The notes under the pieces: generated by a model | Seen by the model: the letters and a program-made list of their open reading frames with translations, nothing else | What the model was told of the DNA's origin: nothing | The model's database searches: none | From: Limnohabitans sp. 2KL-17 | Lineage (GTDB): Bacteria; Pseudomonadota; Gammaproteobacteria; Burkholderiales; Burkholderiaceae_C | Direction: 5' to 3' | DNA length: 64,000 bases | Assembly (NCBI RefSeq): GCF_003063415.1 | Contig: NZ_NESK01000015.1 | Span: 1-64,000 of the forward strand | Program-made: the position numbers and the translations under genes | Shown here: positions 54,006-62,980 of the stretch, in pieces | How positions within the stretch are numbered: the stretch's first letter is position 1 | Layout of the letters: every line of letters starts with the position of its first letter

Positions 54006-55015
54006 CAATCCACCTTGGCGCCGGATGCCTTGACCACTTCGGCCCACTTTTTGTGCTCGCTGTCGATCAGGGCAGCAAATTGTGCTGGCGTGTTGCCACT
54101 GGGGATCGCACCCAATGTGGCCAGACGCTCCTTCATGGCAGGACTGGCCAGCGACTTGGCGACTTCTTGCTGGATGCGGCTGACCACATCGACAGGCGTG
54201 CCCGCAGGGGCCAGCAAACCGAACCAGCTGCTGGCTTCAAAGCCTTTGAGTCCGGCGGCCTCTTCTACCGTAGGCAGATCAGGCAAGGCGGCAGAGCGCT
54301 GGTTGCTGGTCACCGCCAAGGCTTTGAGCTTGCCCGACTTGATGAGCTGCATGGCCGATGGAAGGTTGTCGAACATGACGTCCATGCTGCCTCCTGCCAG
54401 GTCCAGCAAGGCCGGGCCGGAACCCCGGTAAGGAATGTGGGCCATGAAAATGCCCGTCTGCGACTTGAACAACTCCCCTGCCAGGTGGATGGACGTGCCG
54501 TTGCCACTGGACGCCATGTTCAATTTACCCGGGTTGGCCTTGGCGTACTGGATGAAATCCTTGACGTTGTTGATCTTGTTGGCTGCGGCCTTTTCGGCAT
54601 TGACCACCATCACGTTGGGCACACCCGCTACCAAAGTGACGGGTGCAAAGTCCTTGAAGGGGTCGTAAGGCAGTTTGGCGTAGAGCGCGCGGTTGATGCC
54701 GTGCGTGCCTACCGTGCCCATGAGCAGGGTGTAGCCATCACCAGGCGCCTTGGCCACTTGTTCGGCCCCCAAATTGCCACCGGCGCCCCCTTTGTTTTCA
54801 ACCACGAAGGACTGCCCGAAGGCTTTGCTCAGATCGGGTGCGATGGCGCGGGCCAGGATGTCGGTGGTGCCACCGGGCGCAAAGGGCACGACGATCTTGA
54901 CCGGCTTGTTGGGCCAGGCTGTTTGGGCCCAGGCCGCAGGCGCTGCAGACAACAAGAGGGCAGCGGCCATGCCGAGAATCGGGCGGCGAGTGAAAGAACA
55001 AGAAACATGAACCAT
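54005..55015 (-). CDS. Tripartite tricarboxylate transporter receptor (Bug/TctC family)
   Basis: The 336-residue periplasmic binding protein has a signal peptide ending near [10 protein letters not shown]. It shows the Bug signature [23 protein letters not shown] and [23 protein letters not shown]. It captures a carboxylate or aromatic/heterocyclic acid. No TctA/TctB membrane subunits are adjacent; Bug receptors are often orphan. ATG 55013-55015 starts a normal signal sequence. It sits between the CoA ligase and dehalogenase genes. Confidence 0.92.
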   Translation of the reverse strand: MVHVSCSFTRRPILGMAAALLLSAAPAAWAQTAWPNKPVKIVVPFAPGGTTDILARAIAPDLSKAFGQSFVVENKGGAGGNLGAEQVAKAPGDGYTLLMGTVGTHGINRALYAKLPYDPFKDFAPVTLVAGVPNVMVVNAEKAAANKINNVKDFIQYAKANPGKLNMASSGNGTSIHLAGELFKSQTGIFMAHIPYRGSGPALLDLAGGSMDVMFDNLPSAMQLIKSGKLKALAVTSNQRSAALPDLPTVEEAAGLKGFEASSWFGLLAPAGTPVDVVSRIQQEVAKSLASPAMKERLATLGAIPSGNTPAQFAALIDSEHKKWAEVVKASGAKVD

Positions 55016-55096
55016 GTGGGTCTCCAGGCTGGTATGCAAATGATGTTGCCACGGCCATGGCCAAACTCTGTCACGCAAGCGAAGATTCGGCTTGAT

Positions 55097-56638
55097 TTAA
55101 GGGTTTGTCCTGATCAACATGGCCTGCAAGACCGGTTTTTGCACTTTGCCCAATGCGCTTTTGGGCAAGCCGTCCAGCCACACGAGCTTGCGGGGTAATT
55201 TGAAGCGGGCAATTCGGCTTTGCAGGGAGTGCATCAATGCTTCGGGCGTCAAGGCTCGCCCGGCCTCATCGGCACTGCGCACCAGCACCGCCACGGGCAC
55301 TTCGCCCCAACGCGCATCGGGCACGCCGACCACCGCGCATTCGGATACGCCAGGAAAGGTCAACAGCAAGTTTTCGATTTCTGCCGGGTAAATGTTTTCC
55401 CCGCCCGAGATGATCATGTCCTTGCTGCGGCCCACGATGGTGATGCACCCGTTCTGGGCTTGTTGGCCGAGGTCGCCGGTGCAAAACCAGCCGTCCTGCA
55501 AGCCCACGCCCGCAGCGCCATCGCTTTGCCAATAACCGCGCATCACATTGGACGCACGGATGCACACCTCGCCCGTTTTCCCAACGGGTACGGCGCCGCC
55601 TTGTTCGTCACGCAAGGCCACTTCTGCCTGGACATGGGGCCACCCGGTACTGCCCAGATGTTCTGTGGCCTGGTCCAGCCGCAACACGATGGAGACCGGA
55701 CCGGTTTCGGTTGTGCCGTAAATCTGTCCCACGGGGATGCCCCGATCGTGGAAAGCCTGTAGATACGCCACCGGGATGGTGGACGAGCCCGCCATGACAC
55801 CACGCAGCGAAGACAATTGCGCCAGCGCCCAACGGGGGTGGTCGAGCACAGCACGCAAGGTGGCAGGCACGAGCAGCGACAAGCTGGGCCGACTTGTTTC
55901 CACCTCATCCAGCCATGCCCCGGCGTCAAAGCGCGCGTGCAAGATCACCGACACTCCCGCCAGCAAAGCGGGCAGGGTCTGGATGCACAAGCCGCCCACA
56001 TGGAACATCGGCAAAGTCGACAGCACTTTGTCACCGGCCACAAAACCATGCGCCGCATGGCTGGCACGCGCATTGGCCAGCAAGTTGTCTTGTGTATGCA
56101 CCGCGCCCTTGGCTTGGCCCGTGGTGCCCGAGGTGTAGACCAGCAGCACGGGCGCATCACCCGTCACCCAAGGCAAGTGCAAACCCCGAGGCGATGGCGA
56201 TTCAATCAGGGCATCCGAATGCGTGTGTTGCAGCCCCGACAAATTCAAAGCGGCAGCCACCTCGGCATGCAAACTGTCATTCACCAGCAAGCTCGGCTGG
56301 CCGTCATCCAGCACCTGCTGCAACTCGGCCAAGGCCAAACGATAGTTGAGGGGCATGAACACCGCACCCATCCGCGCACAAGCCAGCAGGGTGACCAATT
56401 GAAGCTCGTGATTCAGGCCCAGCCAGGCCACGCGGTCACCGGGTCGAATGTGCCAAGTGTTTTGCAGGTGAGCGGTGACACGCTTTACACGGCGCCAGAA
56501 CTTGGCAAAGTCGCAAGACCACACGCCGTGGTCCTGAGGGCAGTACAAGGCCATCTGGTCGCCCTGCTGCATGGCCAGCGCGTGCATACGCCGGGCCAGA
56601 GGACTGTGTTCAACCCCTTGTCCTGCGTTGGGGCTCAT
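55097..56638 (-). CDS. Acyl-CoA synthetase (AMP-dependent ligase)
   Basis: The 513-residue ANL-family enzyme activates a carboxylate with ATP and CoA. The P-loop VYTSGTTGQAKGAVHT, GQIYGTTETGPV, the hinge WFCTGDLG and GRSKDMIISGGENIYPAEIE motifs are intact, and the C-terminal catalytic Lys lies in LPKSALGKVQKPVL. The substrate is not deducible; medium-chain, aromatic or pyridine carboxylates are all possible. It overlaps the ACAD-like gene stop by four bases (ATGA), so both products are likely made together. Confidence 0.9.
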   Translation of the reverse strand: MSPNAGQGVEHSPLARRMHALAMQQGDQMALYCPQDHGVWSCDFAKFWRRVKRVTAHLQNTWHIRPGDRVAWLGLNHELQLVTLLACARMGAVFMPLNYRLALAELQQVLDDGQPSLLVNDSLHAEVAAALNLSGLQHTHSDALIESPSPRGLHLPWVTGDAPVLLVYTSGTTGQAKGAVHTQDNLLANARASHAAHGFVAGDKVLSTLPMFHVGGLCIQTLPALLAGVSVILHARFDAGAWLDEVETSRPSLSLLVPATLRAVLDHPRWALAQLSSLRGVMAGSSTIPVAYLQAFHDRGIPVGQIYGTTETGPVSIVLRLDQATEHLGSTGWPHVQAEVALRDEQGGAVPVGKTGEVCIRASNVMRGYWQSDGAAGVGLQDGWFCTGDLGQQAQNGCITIVGRSKDMIISGGENIYPAEIENLLLTFPGVSECAVVGVPDARWGEVPVAVLVRSADEAGRALTPEALMHSLQSRIARFKLPRKLVWLDGLPKSALGKVQKPVLQAMLIRTNP

Positions 56639-57906
56639 TCGTCTTTTTCACCCGGTTCGTACAAGGCTTCTCGGCCGATGCGGTCCATGCAGAGCTCGGC
56701 TGTCCAGGGCAGCATGAGCGAGCCGCAACGTGCATCGCGGTACAGGCGCTCCAGCGGCAGGCTTTTGAGCATGGACTGACCGCCGCAAGTGCGGATGGCC
56801 AAACGGGCGATGTCTTGCGCGTTTTCCATGATGGTGTACTGCGCGGCGTAGGCCCGCAGGCGGGTGGACTTGCTCGGGTCGACCTTCGCGTCTTCAATGG
56901 CGCGCAAGAACAAGTTGCGGGTTTGTTCGAGCTTGATGAACATCTCGGCCACGGCGATCTGTTTGGTCGCGAACTGGCGGCGCTTGACGGGGCCAGTGCC
57001 CGCAATCTCGCCACGCAGATAAGCCACGGTGAAGTCGTACGCCGCTTGCGCGATGCCCATGTACGTGGGCGAGAGCGTCATGAACATGTGGGGCCAGCGG
57101 CTGGCGGCCTGAAAGTACAGGCCCTGCGGCATGAGCGCCGCGTCATCGGGCACAAACACGTCTTTGAAAATCAAATTGCGCGACACGGTGGCGCGCATGC
57201 CCAGCGGGTCCCAATCGCCTTCGATCGTCAGACCCGGCGCGGTGCGGGGTATGGCCAGGTACAAGGTGTCGCGGCGCGAAAGGTCAGCGCCCTCTTTCTT
57301 CTCGGTGCAGAGCACACCAAAATAATCGGCGGCATCTGACAGGGATGCGAAGATTTTTTTACCGTTGATCTTCCAGCCGCCATCGACCTTGACGGCGATA
57401 GTGCCGAAGGGCTGAGCGCCTGAGGCCGCAGCGCCACCTTCTGAAAAAGGCTGCGCGTAAATCGCGCCGTCATTCACCACACGGGCAAAGTGCGTGGCCT
57501 GGTGCGTGCGGTGGATGGCGCGTTGCTCGGGCGTCATCTCCAGGTCTTCAGACAACAAGCCGCTCCAAAGCATGGTGCAGACGTGCATGTTGAAGGTGAG
57601 CGCGGTGGCGCCGCAGTAGCGGCCGATCTCGGCCGAGACCATGGCGTAGGTGGCGTAATCGGCACCCTGGCCGCCATGCGCTTCGGGCACGCACAGCGCC
57701 AGCAGGCCCGAGTCGCGCATGTCGTCGTAGTTGGCGAACGGGAACTGCGCGTCGCGGTCGAGTTGCGCGGCACGCGGGGCGAACTTCTCGCGGCCGAGTT
57801 GCCGCGCCAAAGCCATCAGCTTTTGCTGCTTCTCGGTCAGGGGGTAGTCGTCACCACAGATGGGCATGACATCTGGTTGAGAGGGGGCTTGCAAATCGGT
57901 TGTCAT
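56635..57906 (-). CDS. Acyl-CoA-dehydrogenase-like flavoprotein with atypical active site
   Basis: The 423-residue product has the ACAD fold: N-terminal helical domain (about 25-140), beta domain with AQPFSEGGAAASG and WKINGKKIFASLSDAAD (about 150-260), and C-terminal helices ending in RTCGGQSMLKSLPLERLYRD. Where medium-chain ACADs have RDAxxxxIYEGT, this protein has RDARCGSLMLPWTAE, so the usual catalytic Glu is Leu. It may be a flavin-dependent monooxygenase of the DszC/HsaA type or a dehydrogenase with another base. A flavin reductase gene is divergent in the cluster, supporting the former. Confidence 0.8.
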   Translation of the reverse strand: MTTDLQAPSQPDVMPICGDDYPLTEKQQKLMALARQLGREKFAPRAAQLDRDAQFPFANYDDMRDSGLLALCVPEAHGGQGADYATYAMVSAEIGRYCGATALTFNMHVCTMLWSGLLSEDLEMTPEQRAIHRTHQATHFARVVNDGAIYAQPFSEGGAAASGAQPFGTIAVKVDGGWKINGKKIFASLSDAADYFGVLCTEKKEGADLSRRDTLYLAIPRTAPGLTIEGDWDPLGMRATVSRNLIFKDVFVPDDAALMPQGLYFQAASRWPHMFMTLSPTYMGIAQAAYDFTVAYLRGEIAGTGPVKRRQFATKQIAVAEMFIKLEQTRNLFLRAIEDAKVDPSKSTRLRAYAAQYTIMENAQDIARLAIRTCGGQSMLKSLPLERLYRDARCGSLMLPWTAELCMDRIGREALYEPGEKDE

Positions 57907-58685
57907 GGTTTCACATCCTTCAGAAATTTTTCCAGTTCGACGTTGAACGCCTCGGGCTGTTCGTAATGCAGCAAATGGCCAGCGCCAGCCAGGCAGGCGT
58001 AGCGCGCACCGGATATCTTTTGCGTCATGCGCTCCATCACTGCAGGAGGCGCTGTGCGGTCATGCTCTGCGGCCAAGCACAGCACAGGGATGGTGATGGT
58101 GGGCAGCGCCGCACGTTGCTCAAACTGCACCAGCGCATGCAAAGCTGCGCGGTAGGTGTCCTGTGGCACCGCCGACATACTTTGGTGCGCCTGATGCAGT
58201 TTGGCCGCATCGCCACCGGGTATGGCCATGCTGGGGATCAGCTTGTCGGCGATGTCGCCCATGGTTTTTCCTGCTTCCAACGGTGCCAGCCGCTGCGCCA
58301 GAAACTGCTTTTGAAAATCGCCGTCGCTGTTGCCAAAGGCCGGGCTGCTGGCTGCCAGCACCATGGCCGTGATGCGCTCGGGCATCTGCGTCCAGGCTTG
58401 CAGGGCCACCATGGCGCCCATGCTGTGGCCGACCAGCACCGCTTGGCGAATGTGCGCGGCATCCATCATCTGCCACATGGCCATGGCGAGGTGCTCAAAG
58501 TCATAAGGCGTGAGCATGGCGCTTGCGCCATAGCCCGGCATGTCCCAGGCCAGACTGCGCCAGCCCAGCACGGACAGATGCGCTTGTTGCGGGGCCCATC
58601 CATGGCGACCACCGCCCACGCCGTGCAGGAACACCACGACCGGCTGACCTGGCGAACCCACGTCTGTGAAAAAAGGCGTGCTCAC
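57903..58685 (-). CDS. Alpha/beta hydrolase of the NicX-type cluster
   Basis: The 260-residue hydrolase starts at GTG 58683-58685, preceded by AAGGGG at proper spacing; a longer frame to 58931 overlaps NicX. Motifs are VVFLHGVGGGRHGW, the nucleophile elbow LVGHSMGAMVAL (Ser88) and a C-terminal GAGHLLHYEQPE (His). Position after the NicX-like gene suggests it may hydrolyse the ring-cleavage product (N-formylmaleamate deformylase role, NicD-like), but sequence similarity to NicD is only of the general fold. Confidence 0.82.
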   Translation of the reverse strand: MSTPFFTDVGSPGQPVVVFLHGVGGGRHGWAPQQAHLSVLGWRSLAWDMPGYGASAMLTPYDFEHLAMAMWQMMDAAHIRQAVLVGHSMGAMVALQAWTQMPERITAMVLAASSPAFGNSDGDFQKQFLAQRLAPLEAGKTMGDIADKLIPSMAIPGGDAAKLHQAHQSMSAVPQDTYRAALHALVQFEQRAALPTITIPVLCLAAEHDRTAPPAVMERMTQKISGARYACLAGAGHLLHYEQPEAFNVELEKFLKDVKP

Positions 58686-58722
58686 ATGAAGCCCCTTGTC
58701 ACAGAGCCAAAATTTGAAGCCC

Positions 58723-59808
58723 TCATACCAGCGCAGCCTTTTGCACCACACCCGCATCCACCACCACGGTGTCGTCCAGCTGGATGGTGCAGCCTCGCAT
58801 GGGCAAATCGAAATGCCCCAACGTGTGGCGACCTGCCACCTCGTTCGCCCCGGTCGAGTACAAAAAGTTGCCCGCAAAGGCCCGCAGCTCGGTGCCGTTG
58901 CAGTCGCGCTTGTCATAGAACGCCATGGCATCCCAACGCGCTGCCGGGTTCAGGCCAAAGCCCACATGCGAGACGGCATAAGCGGCGCGGTGGCCCTCAA
59001 AGTCTTCCCAGGCTTTCCAGTAGCCGCGCATCATGTCCACATCGACGCCCTGCCCCTCGATGGCCACGACGCTGTCGCTCTCGATGGTCAGGCGGATCGT
59101 GTCGCGCAAATAGCTTTTGAAGGTCAGGTTCACATCACCCGGGGCCATGACCAAGGTGCCGTTGACACTGCCCGCAGCGGGGAAAGCCAGCGCCAGCCCA
59201 GCAGGCCAGTGCGACACCATGCCCGGCTTGGGGCAAAAGCCCCACACACCGCCGACCACCGCTTGTTTGTCGCCATGTTTCAGGTTCACTCGCAGGTCGG
59301 TGCCTGCGGCAGACGCGACGTGCATTTGTTGTGCGCCACGCAGCTTCTTCATGGCGGCACGCACCACGCCCTCGAGCGCCGGATCGGGCACGGTGCGCTC
59401 CAAAATTTCAGGGTGCTCGTTGGACACCATGAGCAGGCGCGGCATGTGGCCGTCGACGCCTTTCATGATGGTGGGCAACTCGGGGGCGTGCAGCAGGCCT
59501 TCGACGGTGCAGTCCACCACCATGTCGGCGCGGGCCAATGCAGCCACCACGGGGCCGAGTTGGCCAATCGCGTCGCTGGCGCCTGTGGAGCGCACGGGCG
59601 CGGGGGCGGTGAGTGCGGGCGTGGTCAACGTCACTTCGAACACACGAGCGCCCATGCCCTCCAGCGCGAGGCGGGCCAAGTCCACGTTGACCCGGCGTGA
59701 TTGGGTTTCGGCCAGAATAGCGACCACTTCGCCAGGCTGCACCTTGCACAGCGTGAAGGTGCGGGTAAACGCCGCGAGCCACCTGTTTTCGATTCGTTCC
59801 ACCAGCAT
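58723..59808 (-). CDS. 2,5-dihydroxypyridine 5,6-dioxygenase-like (NicX family)
   Basis: The 361-residue product matches NicX, a non-heme Fe(II) extradiol dioxygenase that opens 2,5-dihydroxypyridine to N-formylmaleamate in nicotinate and picolinate degradation. The iron ligands line up: His281 in SHVGFGLNPAARWDA, His332 and Asp334 in GHFDLPMRGC, with spacing near that of characterised NicX. Other blocks shared are GDVNLTFKSYLRDTI and FAGNFLYSTGAN. ATG 59806-59808 has AAGGAG upstream. The first gene of the minus-strand operon; divergent from a flavin reductase. Confidence 0.85.
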   Translation of the reverse strand: MLVERIENRWLAAFTRTFTLCKVQPGEVVAILAETQSRRVNVDLARLALEGMGARVFEVTLTTPALTAPAPVRSTGASDAIGQLGPVVAALARADMVVDCTVEGLLHAPELPTIMKGVDGHMPRLLMVSNEHPEILERTVPDPALEGVVRAAMKKLRGAQQMHVASAAGTDLRVNLKHGDKQAVVGGVWGFCPKPGMVSHWPAGLALAFPAAGSVNGTLVMAPGDVNLTFKSYLRDTIRLTIESDSVVAIEGQGVDVDMMRGYWKAWEDFEGHRAAYAVSHVGFGLNPAARWDAMAFYDKRDCNGTELRAFAGNFLYSTGANEVAGRHTLGHFDLPMRGCTIQLDDTVVVDAGVVQKAALV

Positions 59809-59869
59809 GCTTGTCTCCTTGGCCTGCAGCTCTGAACGGTTCTCCTGCAGACATGACTGGTCAGTTTAT

Positions 59870-59881
59870 ATGAAAATTCAT
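59870..59881. promoter_or_regulatory. Putative operator overlapping flavin reductase start
   Basis: ATGAAAATTCAT has perfect 5-base arms around a 2-base centre. It lies in the only AT-rich part of the 71-base region between the divergent NicX-like and flavin reductase genes, where a MarR site would be expected. If the flavin reductase starts at 59880, the site overlaps the start codon. Confidence 0.4.
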
Positions 59882-60464
59882 GCAATTCAACTATCATCCA
59901 CCCATGCACCAAGCCCCCCCATCTCACATCAAAGCGCTGAGTCCAGACTTTGAAACACCGCATTTCAAGCAAGCACTCTCGCGCTTTGCCACGGGGGTGA
60001 CCGTCATCACCACGTTCGCACCAGGCGCACACAAGGGCGATTCGGCCAGCAGCAGCTTTGTGGGCATCACGGCCAGCTCATTCAATTCGGTGTCGCTCAC
60101 GCCGCCGCTGGTGCTGTGGAGCCTGGGGCAAGGCGCCAGCAGCGCACCGCTGTTCCATGCGGGCACGCATTACGTGGTGAACGTGCTGGCCGCCGATCAG
60201 CTGGATGTCTGCAACCGCTTTGCCTACGGCAAAGGCGACCGCTTTGCCGACACCACTTACACGCTGGGCGAGTCGGGTTTGCCCATTTTGGATGGCGCTC
60301 TGGCCTGGTTTGAATGCCACAACCGCAGCCGCCACGAAGAAGGCGACCATGTGATTTTTGTGGGCGAGGTGGAGCGCTGCGGCTTCAGCGATGGCTCAGC
60401 ACCTCTCGTTTACCAGGGCGGTCAGTTCAGCACCACCACGCCTCTGACCCATCCTCTGCCATGA
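59880..60464 (+). CDS. Flavin reductase (HpaC-like, two-component monooxygenase partner)
   Basis: The 194-residue product (ATG 59880; ATG 59904 possible, neither with a good ribosome site) is a flavin_reductase-like domain. It contains RFATGVTVIT, the FMN-binding SSFVGITASSFNSVSLTPPLVLWSLG, FECHNRSRHEEGDHVIFVGEV with the NADH-side motif, and a C-terminal YQGGQF. Such enzymes supply reduced flavin to oxygenases. The best partner in the window is the ACAD-like flavoprotein. Its stop overlaps the MarR start (ATGA). Confidence 0.87.
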   Translation: MQFNYHPPMHQAPPSHIKALSPDFETPHFKQALSRFATGVTVITTFAPGAHKGDSASSSFVGITASSFNSVSLTPPLVLWSLGQGASSAPLFHAGTHYVVNVLAADQLDVCNRFAYGKGDRFADTTYTLGESGLPILDGALAWFECHNRSRHEEGDHVIFVGEVERCGFSDGSAPLVYQGGQFSTTTPLTHPLP

Positions 60465-60901
60465 CCAACTCGGCAGGCTTTGTCGACGACTACCTGGCCT
60501 ATTTGCTGGCACGCGCCAGCCATTTGATTTCGAGCGAGTTCCACGCCGTGGTCGAGGCCAGTGGCCTGAGCCTCATGGAGTGGCGCGTCATGGCCAGCCT
60601 GTCGGGCAAAGACAGTTTGAGCATCAACGAACTCGCCAGCATCGTGCTGGCCAAACAGCCCACCGTGACCAAGCTGGTGGGCCGCATGCAAGACGCTGGG
60701 TGGGTCAAGCGTTGCGATGCCGCACACGACAAACGGCAAAGCCTGGTCAGCCTCACGGCCGCAGGTCGGCGCAAAGTGCAGCCCCTGCTGAAGCAAGCCA
60801 AAGCGCACGAAGCGCAGGTGGTGTCGGCTTTGGGTGTGGACCCGGCTCATCAACTCAAGCTGATGTTAGAGAGCTTGATTGCGGCGCATGGCAGTACCTG
60901 A
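60461..60901 (+). CDS. MarR-family transcriptional regulator
   Basis: The 146-residue regulator has a winged-helix MarR domain: SLMEWRVMASLSGKDSLSINELA, ASIVLAKQPTVTKLVGRMQDAGWVKR and the wing residues DKRQSLVSLTAAGRRKV. It is coupled to the flavin reductase gene by ATGA overlap and probably represses the divergent catabolic genes through the intergenic operator. Related MarR proteins (NicR, PicR, BpsR) control pyridine catabolism clusters. Confidence 0.88.
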   Translation: MTNSAGFVDDYLAYLLARASHLISSEFHAVVEASGLSLMEWRVMASLSGKDSLSINELASIVLAKQPTVTKLVGRMQDAGWVKRCDAAHDKRQSLVSLTAAGRRKVQPLLKQAKAHEAQVVSALGVDPAHQLKLMLESLIAAHGST

Positions 60902-61290
60902 GCGCGCAAGGGCACAGCCAAAATTTTGGGCTTTAGGTATGGGCGAACCATTTATTGCAATCTCTGCGGCAAGTGGATATGGCTAAGACTCAATGGCTGC
61001 GTTGCAGCGATAGCGGCCGGTGGTCGCCGCAAGGCGGATTCACCTTACCTACCACCAAGCGATCGTTAGGCCCAATGACAATCGAAAACTGTATGAGGGC
61101 CAGCAATCCAACGCTATGTTGCCCGGTCCAGGCGAATAATCGCGCAATCGAATGCCAATCCCGAACTACGCTTTGCAGCGACGTCCCTCGACTCCAGCAC
61201 GCAGACAGCCCAGCACTTTCGATAAGATGCACATAGCTCTCGGCACAGGGAGCGCATCACTATGCAGATGAACAACATTCAGGAGGTTCT
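60902..61290. other. Gene-poor stretch before the ATPase gene
   Basis: About 390 bases without a convincing gene in either strand. Its middle (60970-61060) is GC-rich and degenerate, like decayed coding DNA. The last part holds the ATPase ribosome site AGGAGG (61281-61286). This marks a junction between the catabolic cluster and the methyltransferase pair. Confidence 0.45.
60916..60936 (+). terminator. Weak hairpin after MarR gene
   Basis: AGCCAAAATTTTGGGCT can fold with a bulge into a short stem followed by TTT. It lies shortly after the MarR stop. Weak candidate. Confidence 0.3.
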
Positions 61291-62952
61291 GTGGCAGCCA
61301 AGGTTCAGGTCAAATCGCTGACGTTTGGGAAACCCCCATTCCGTAAGCTGGGCAATATCAACATTGAGTTCGCGGATCGGCTTACCCTAATCGCAGGGCA
61401 CAACGGGATCGGTAAATCGACCATCTTGGGGTTGGTTGCCAATACCTTCGGTATAACTGAGCGCGGCGGCCCTAAAAGCTATTTTGGTGAACCTTTCTCG
61501 GCAAACATAGAACGCATCGTGTACTTGGCCTTGGCTGAAGTGGACGAAACCCAGAAAGACTTGGCTTCAGCTCCCGTTGTGACTGCCTACGTCAATGGCA
61601 CTGAGGTCAAGAAGCGTTGTTCAATGACCCGCAGGTCGGTCTGGAAACGCGCTCGTGTTGTTCCACGGACCATAGATAAAGCCGAAGATGACACGGTAGG
61701 CCAGGATGCCAAGATACCGCTACCAACCATATACCTTGGAATGCGACGGCTAGCTTCGGCCGGTGAAGCCGACGAAAAAGAAGTGACCAGCAGCCAGCTG
61801 GATATGCACCCTGCCGACAGCAACCTGATGGTGGCCTTTGTCAGCTCAGTGATTCATGGCACCGAACTGAACACAGACGTGACCCACCAGACCATAAAAG
61901 GCTCCAAGAAAAAAACCGCTCAACCCGGCTACACCCAGCATGACGCGCTCGCCGTCTCCATGGGACAGGACAGCCTAGGTAGCATGGCGACAGCGCTGGC
62001 GTCATTCAATCAGTTGAAACGCGAAATGGGGGATGCGTATCCAGGAGGACTACTGGTTATCGACGAAATGGATGTGGGCTTCCACCCGCATGCCATTGAA
62101 CGGCTTGCCAAGTCACTGAAAACCTACGCCAAACAACTTGACCTGCAAATCATTGCCACCACGCACTCTCCTCGGCTCATAGAAGCAGTCCACCCAGACG
62201 GCGACGGGAACGCCAATGCGCCAGATAAGGTGATTTATCTACTCGACACCAAGTTCCCCAGGCTAGCTGAGGACCAATCGCTTCGAGCCATGCTCGACGA
62301 CATGGCCTTGAAGCCTGAAGAAGAAAAGCCAAAGAGAAAAGCAAAGCCAACCTTGGCTGTTTACTTTGAAGACGATGAAGCAGCCCAGTTTTGTGACCGA
62401 TTGATTCCAACCGCCAAGAAAAGCGCCTTATCCAAGAAATATGGCGTTCGCATCAACTGGATTCCACTGGGCATAGGTGGATCGCATCTGGTCAAGCTCC
62501 CAGAAAAAGACCCGCTGTTCTTGGACAGAGTGCTGATCGTCGATGCAGACACGACCGTGCCACAAGCTGCCGCAGCAAGAGGCAATATCGTCAAGTTGCC
62601 CAATGTGCCTGGTACAACCGGCGTTGCACGGTCATTGGAAAACACCACCAAACAATTCCTGCGCGACATCTCCAATACCGCAGACGGTCCACTGCACCAA
62701 GCGCTGCTAAACCTCAATACGCAAAACCCTACCAGTGACAAAGTTCATAGAAACTTCTTCCAAGACGGTGATGGCGAAAGCACCGAGCGGAACAAAACCA
62801 AAGCCTGGTGGAAAAGGCATTGGTCCAAGCTGAAAAACTGGGGAGTAATTGAGCAATGGGCCGAGGTTTACAAGGCCGAGGCGGAAAAATTTGAAACTGC
62901 CTTTGAGGCTGCAGTCGCCCGCACTGCTGGTCGACTGAAAGACAAGGCATGA
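61291..62952 (+). CDS. OLD-like ATPase with TOPRIM-like C-terminal domain
   Basis: The 553-residue product starts at GTG 61291 with a perfect AGGAGG 4 bases upstream. The N-terminal ATPase has Walker A GHNGIGKSTI (36-45), an ABC-signature-like VSMGQDSLG (near 223), Walker B GGLLVIDEMDVGFHP (near 253) and ATTHSPRLIEAV (near 290). The C-terminal part has VYFEDDEAAQFCDRLIP (near 355) and RVLIVDADTT (near 415), the Glu and Asp-x-Asp pattern of a TOPRIM nuclease. It resembles OLD-family or PARIS-like ATPase-nucleases. The methyltransferase follows after 28 bases. Confidence 0.78.
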   Translation: MAAKVQVKSLTFGKPPFRKLGNINIEFADRLTLIAGHNGIGKSTILGLVANTFGITERGGPKSYFGEPFSANIERIVYLALAEVDETQKDLASAPVVTAYVNGTEVKKRCSMTRRSVWKRARVVPRTIDKAEDDTVGQDAKIPLPTIYLGMRRLASAGEADEKEVTSSQLDMHPADSNLMVAFVSSVIHGTELNTDVTHQTIKGSKKKTAQPGYTQHDALAVSMGQDSLGSMATALASFNQLKREMGDAYPGGLLVIDEMDVGFHPHAIERLAKSLKTYAKQLDLQIIATTHSPRLIEAVHPDGDGNANAPDKVIYLLDTKFPRLAEDQSLRAMLDDMALKPEEEKPKRKAKPTLAVYFEDDEAAQFCDRLIPTAKKSALSKKYGVRINWIPLGIGGSHLVKLPEKDPLFLDRVLIVDADTTVPQAAAARGNIVKLPNVPGTTGVARSLENTTKQFLRDISNTADGPLHQALLNLNTQNPTSDKVHRNFFQDGDGESTERNKTKAWWKRHWSKLKNWGVIEQWAEVYKAEAEKFETAFEAAVARTAGRLKDKA

Positions 62953-62980
62953 GGTAAGCTACCAGCTTAGCTGTTTATCC

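Noticed and set aside
53999-55198. 399-residue plus-strand open frame opposite TctC
   Set aside because: Antisense to a complete receptor gene.
61270-61330. A short ATG-initiated frame overlapping the ATPase start
   Set aside because: The ATG at about 61263 is out of frame and soon stops; the GTG at 61291 has the perfect AGGAGG site.
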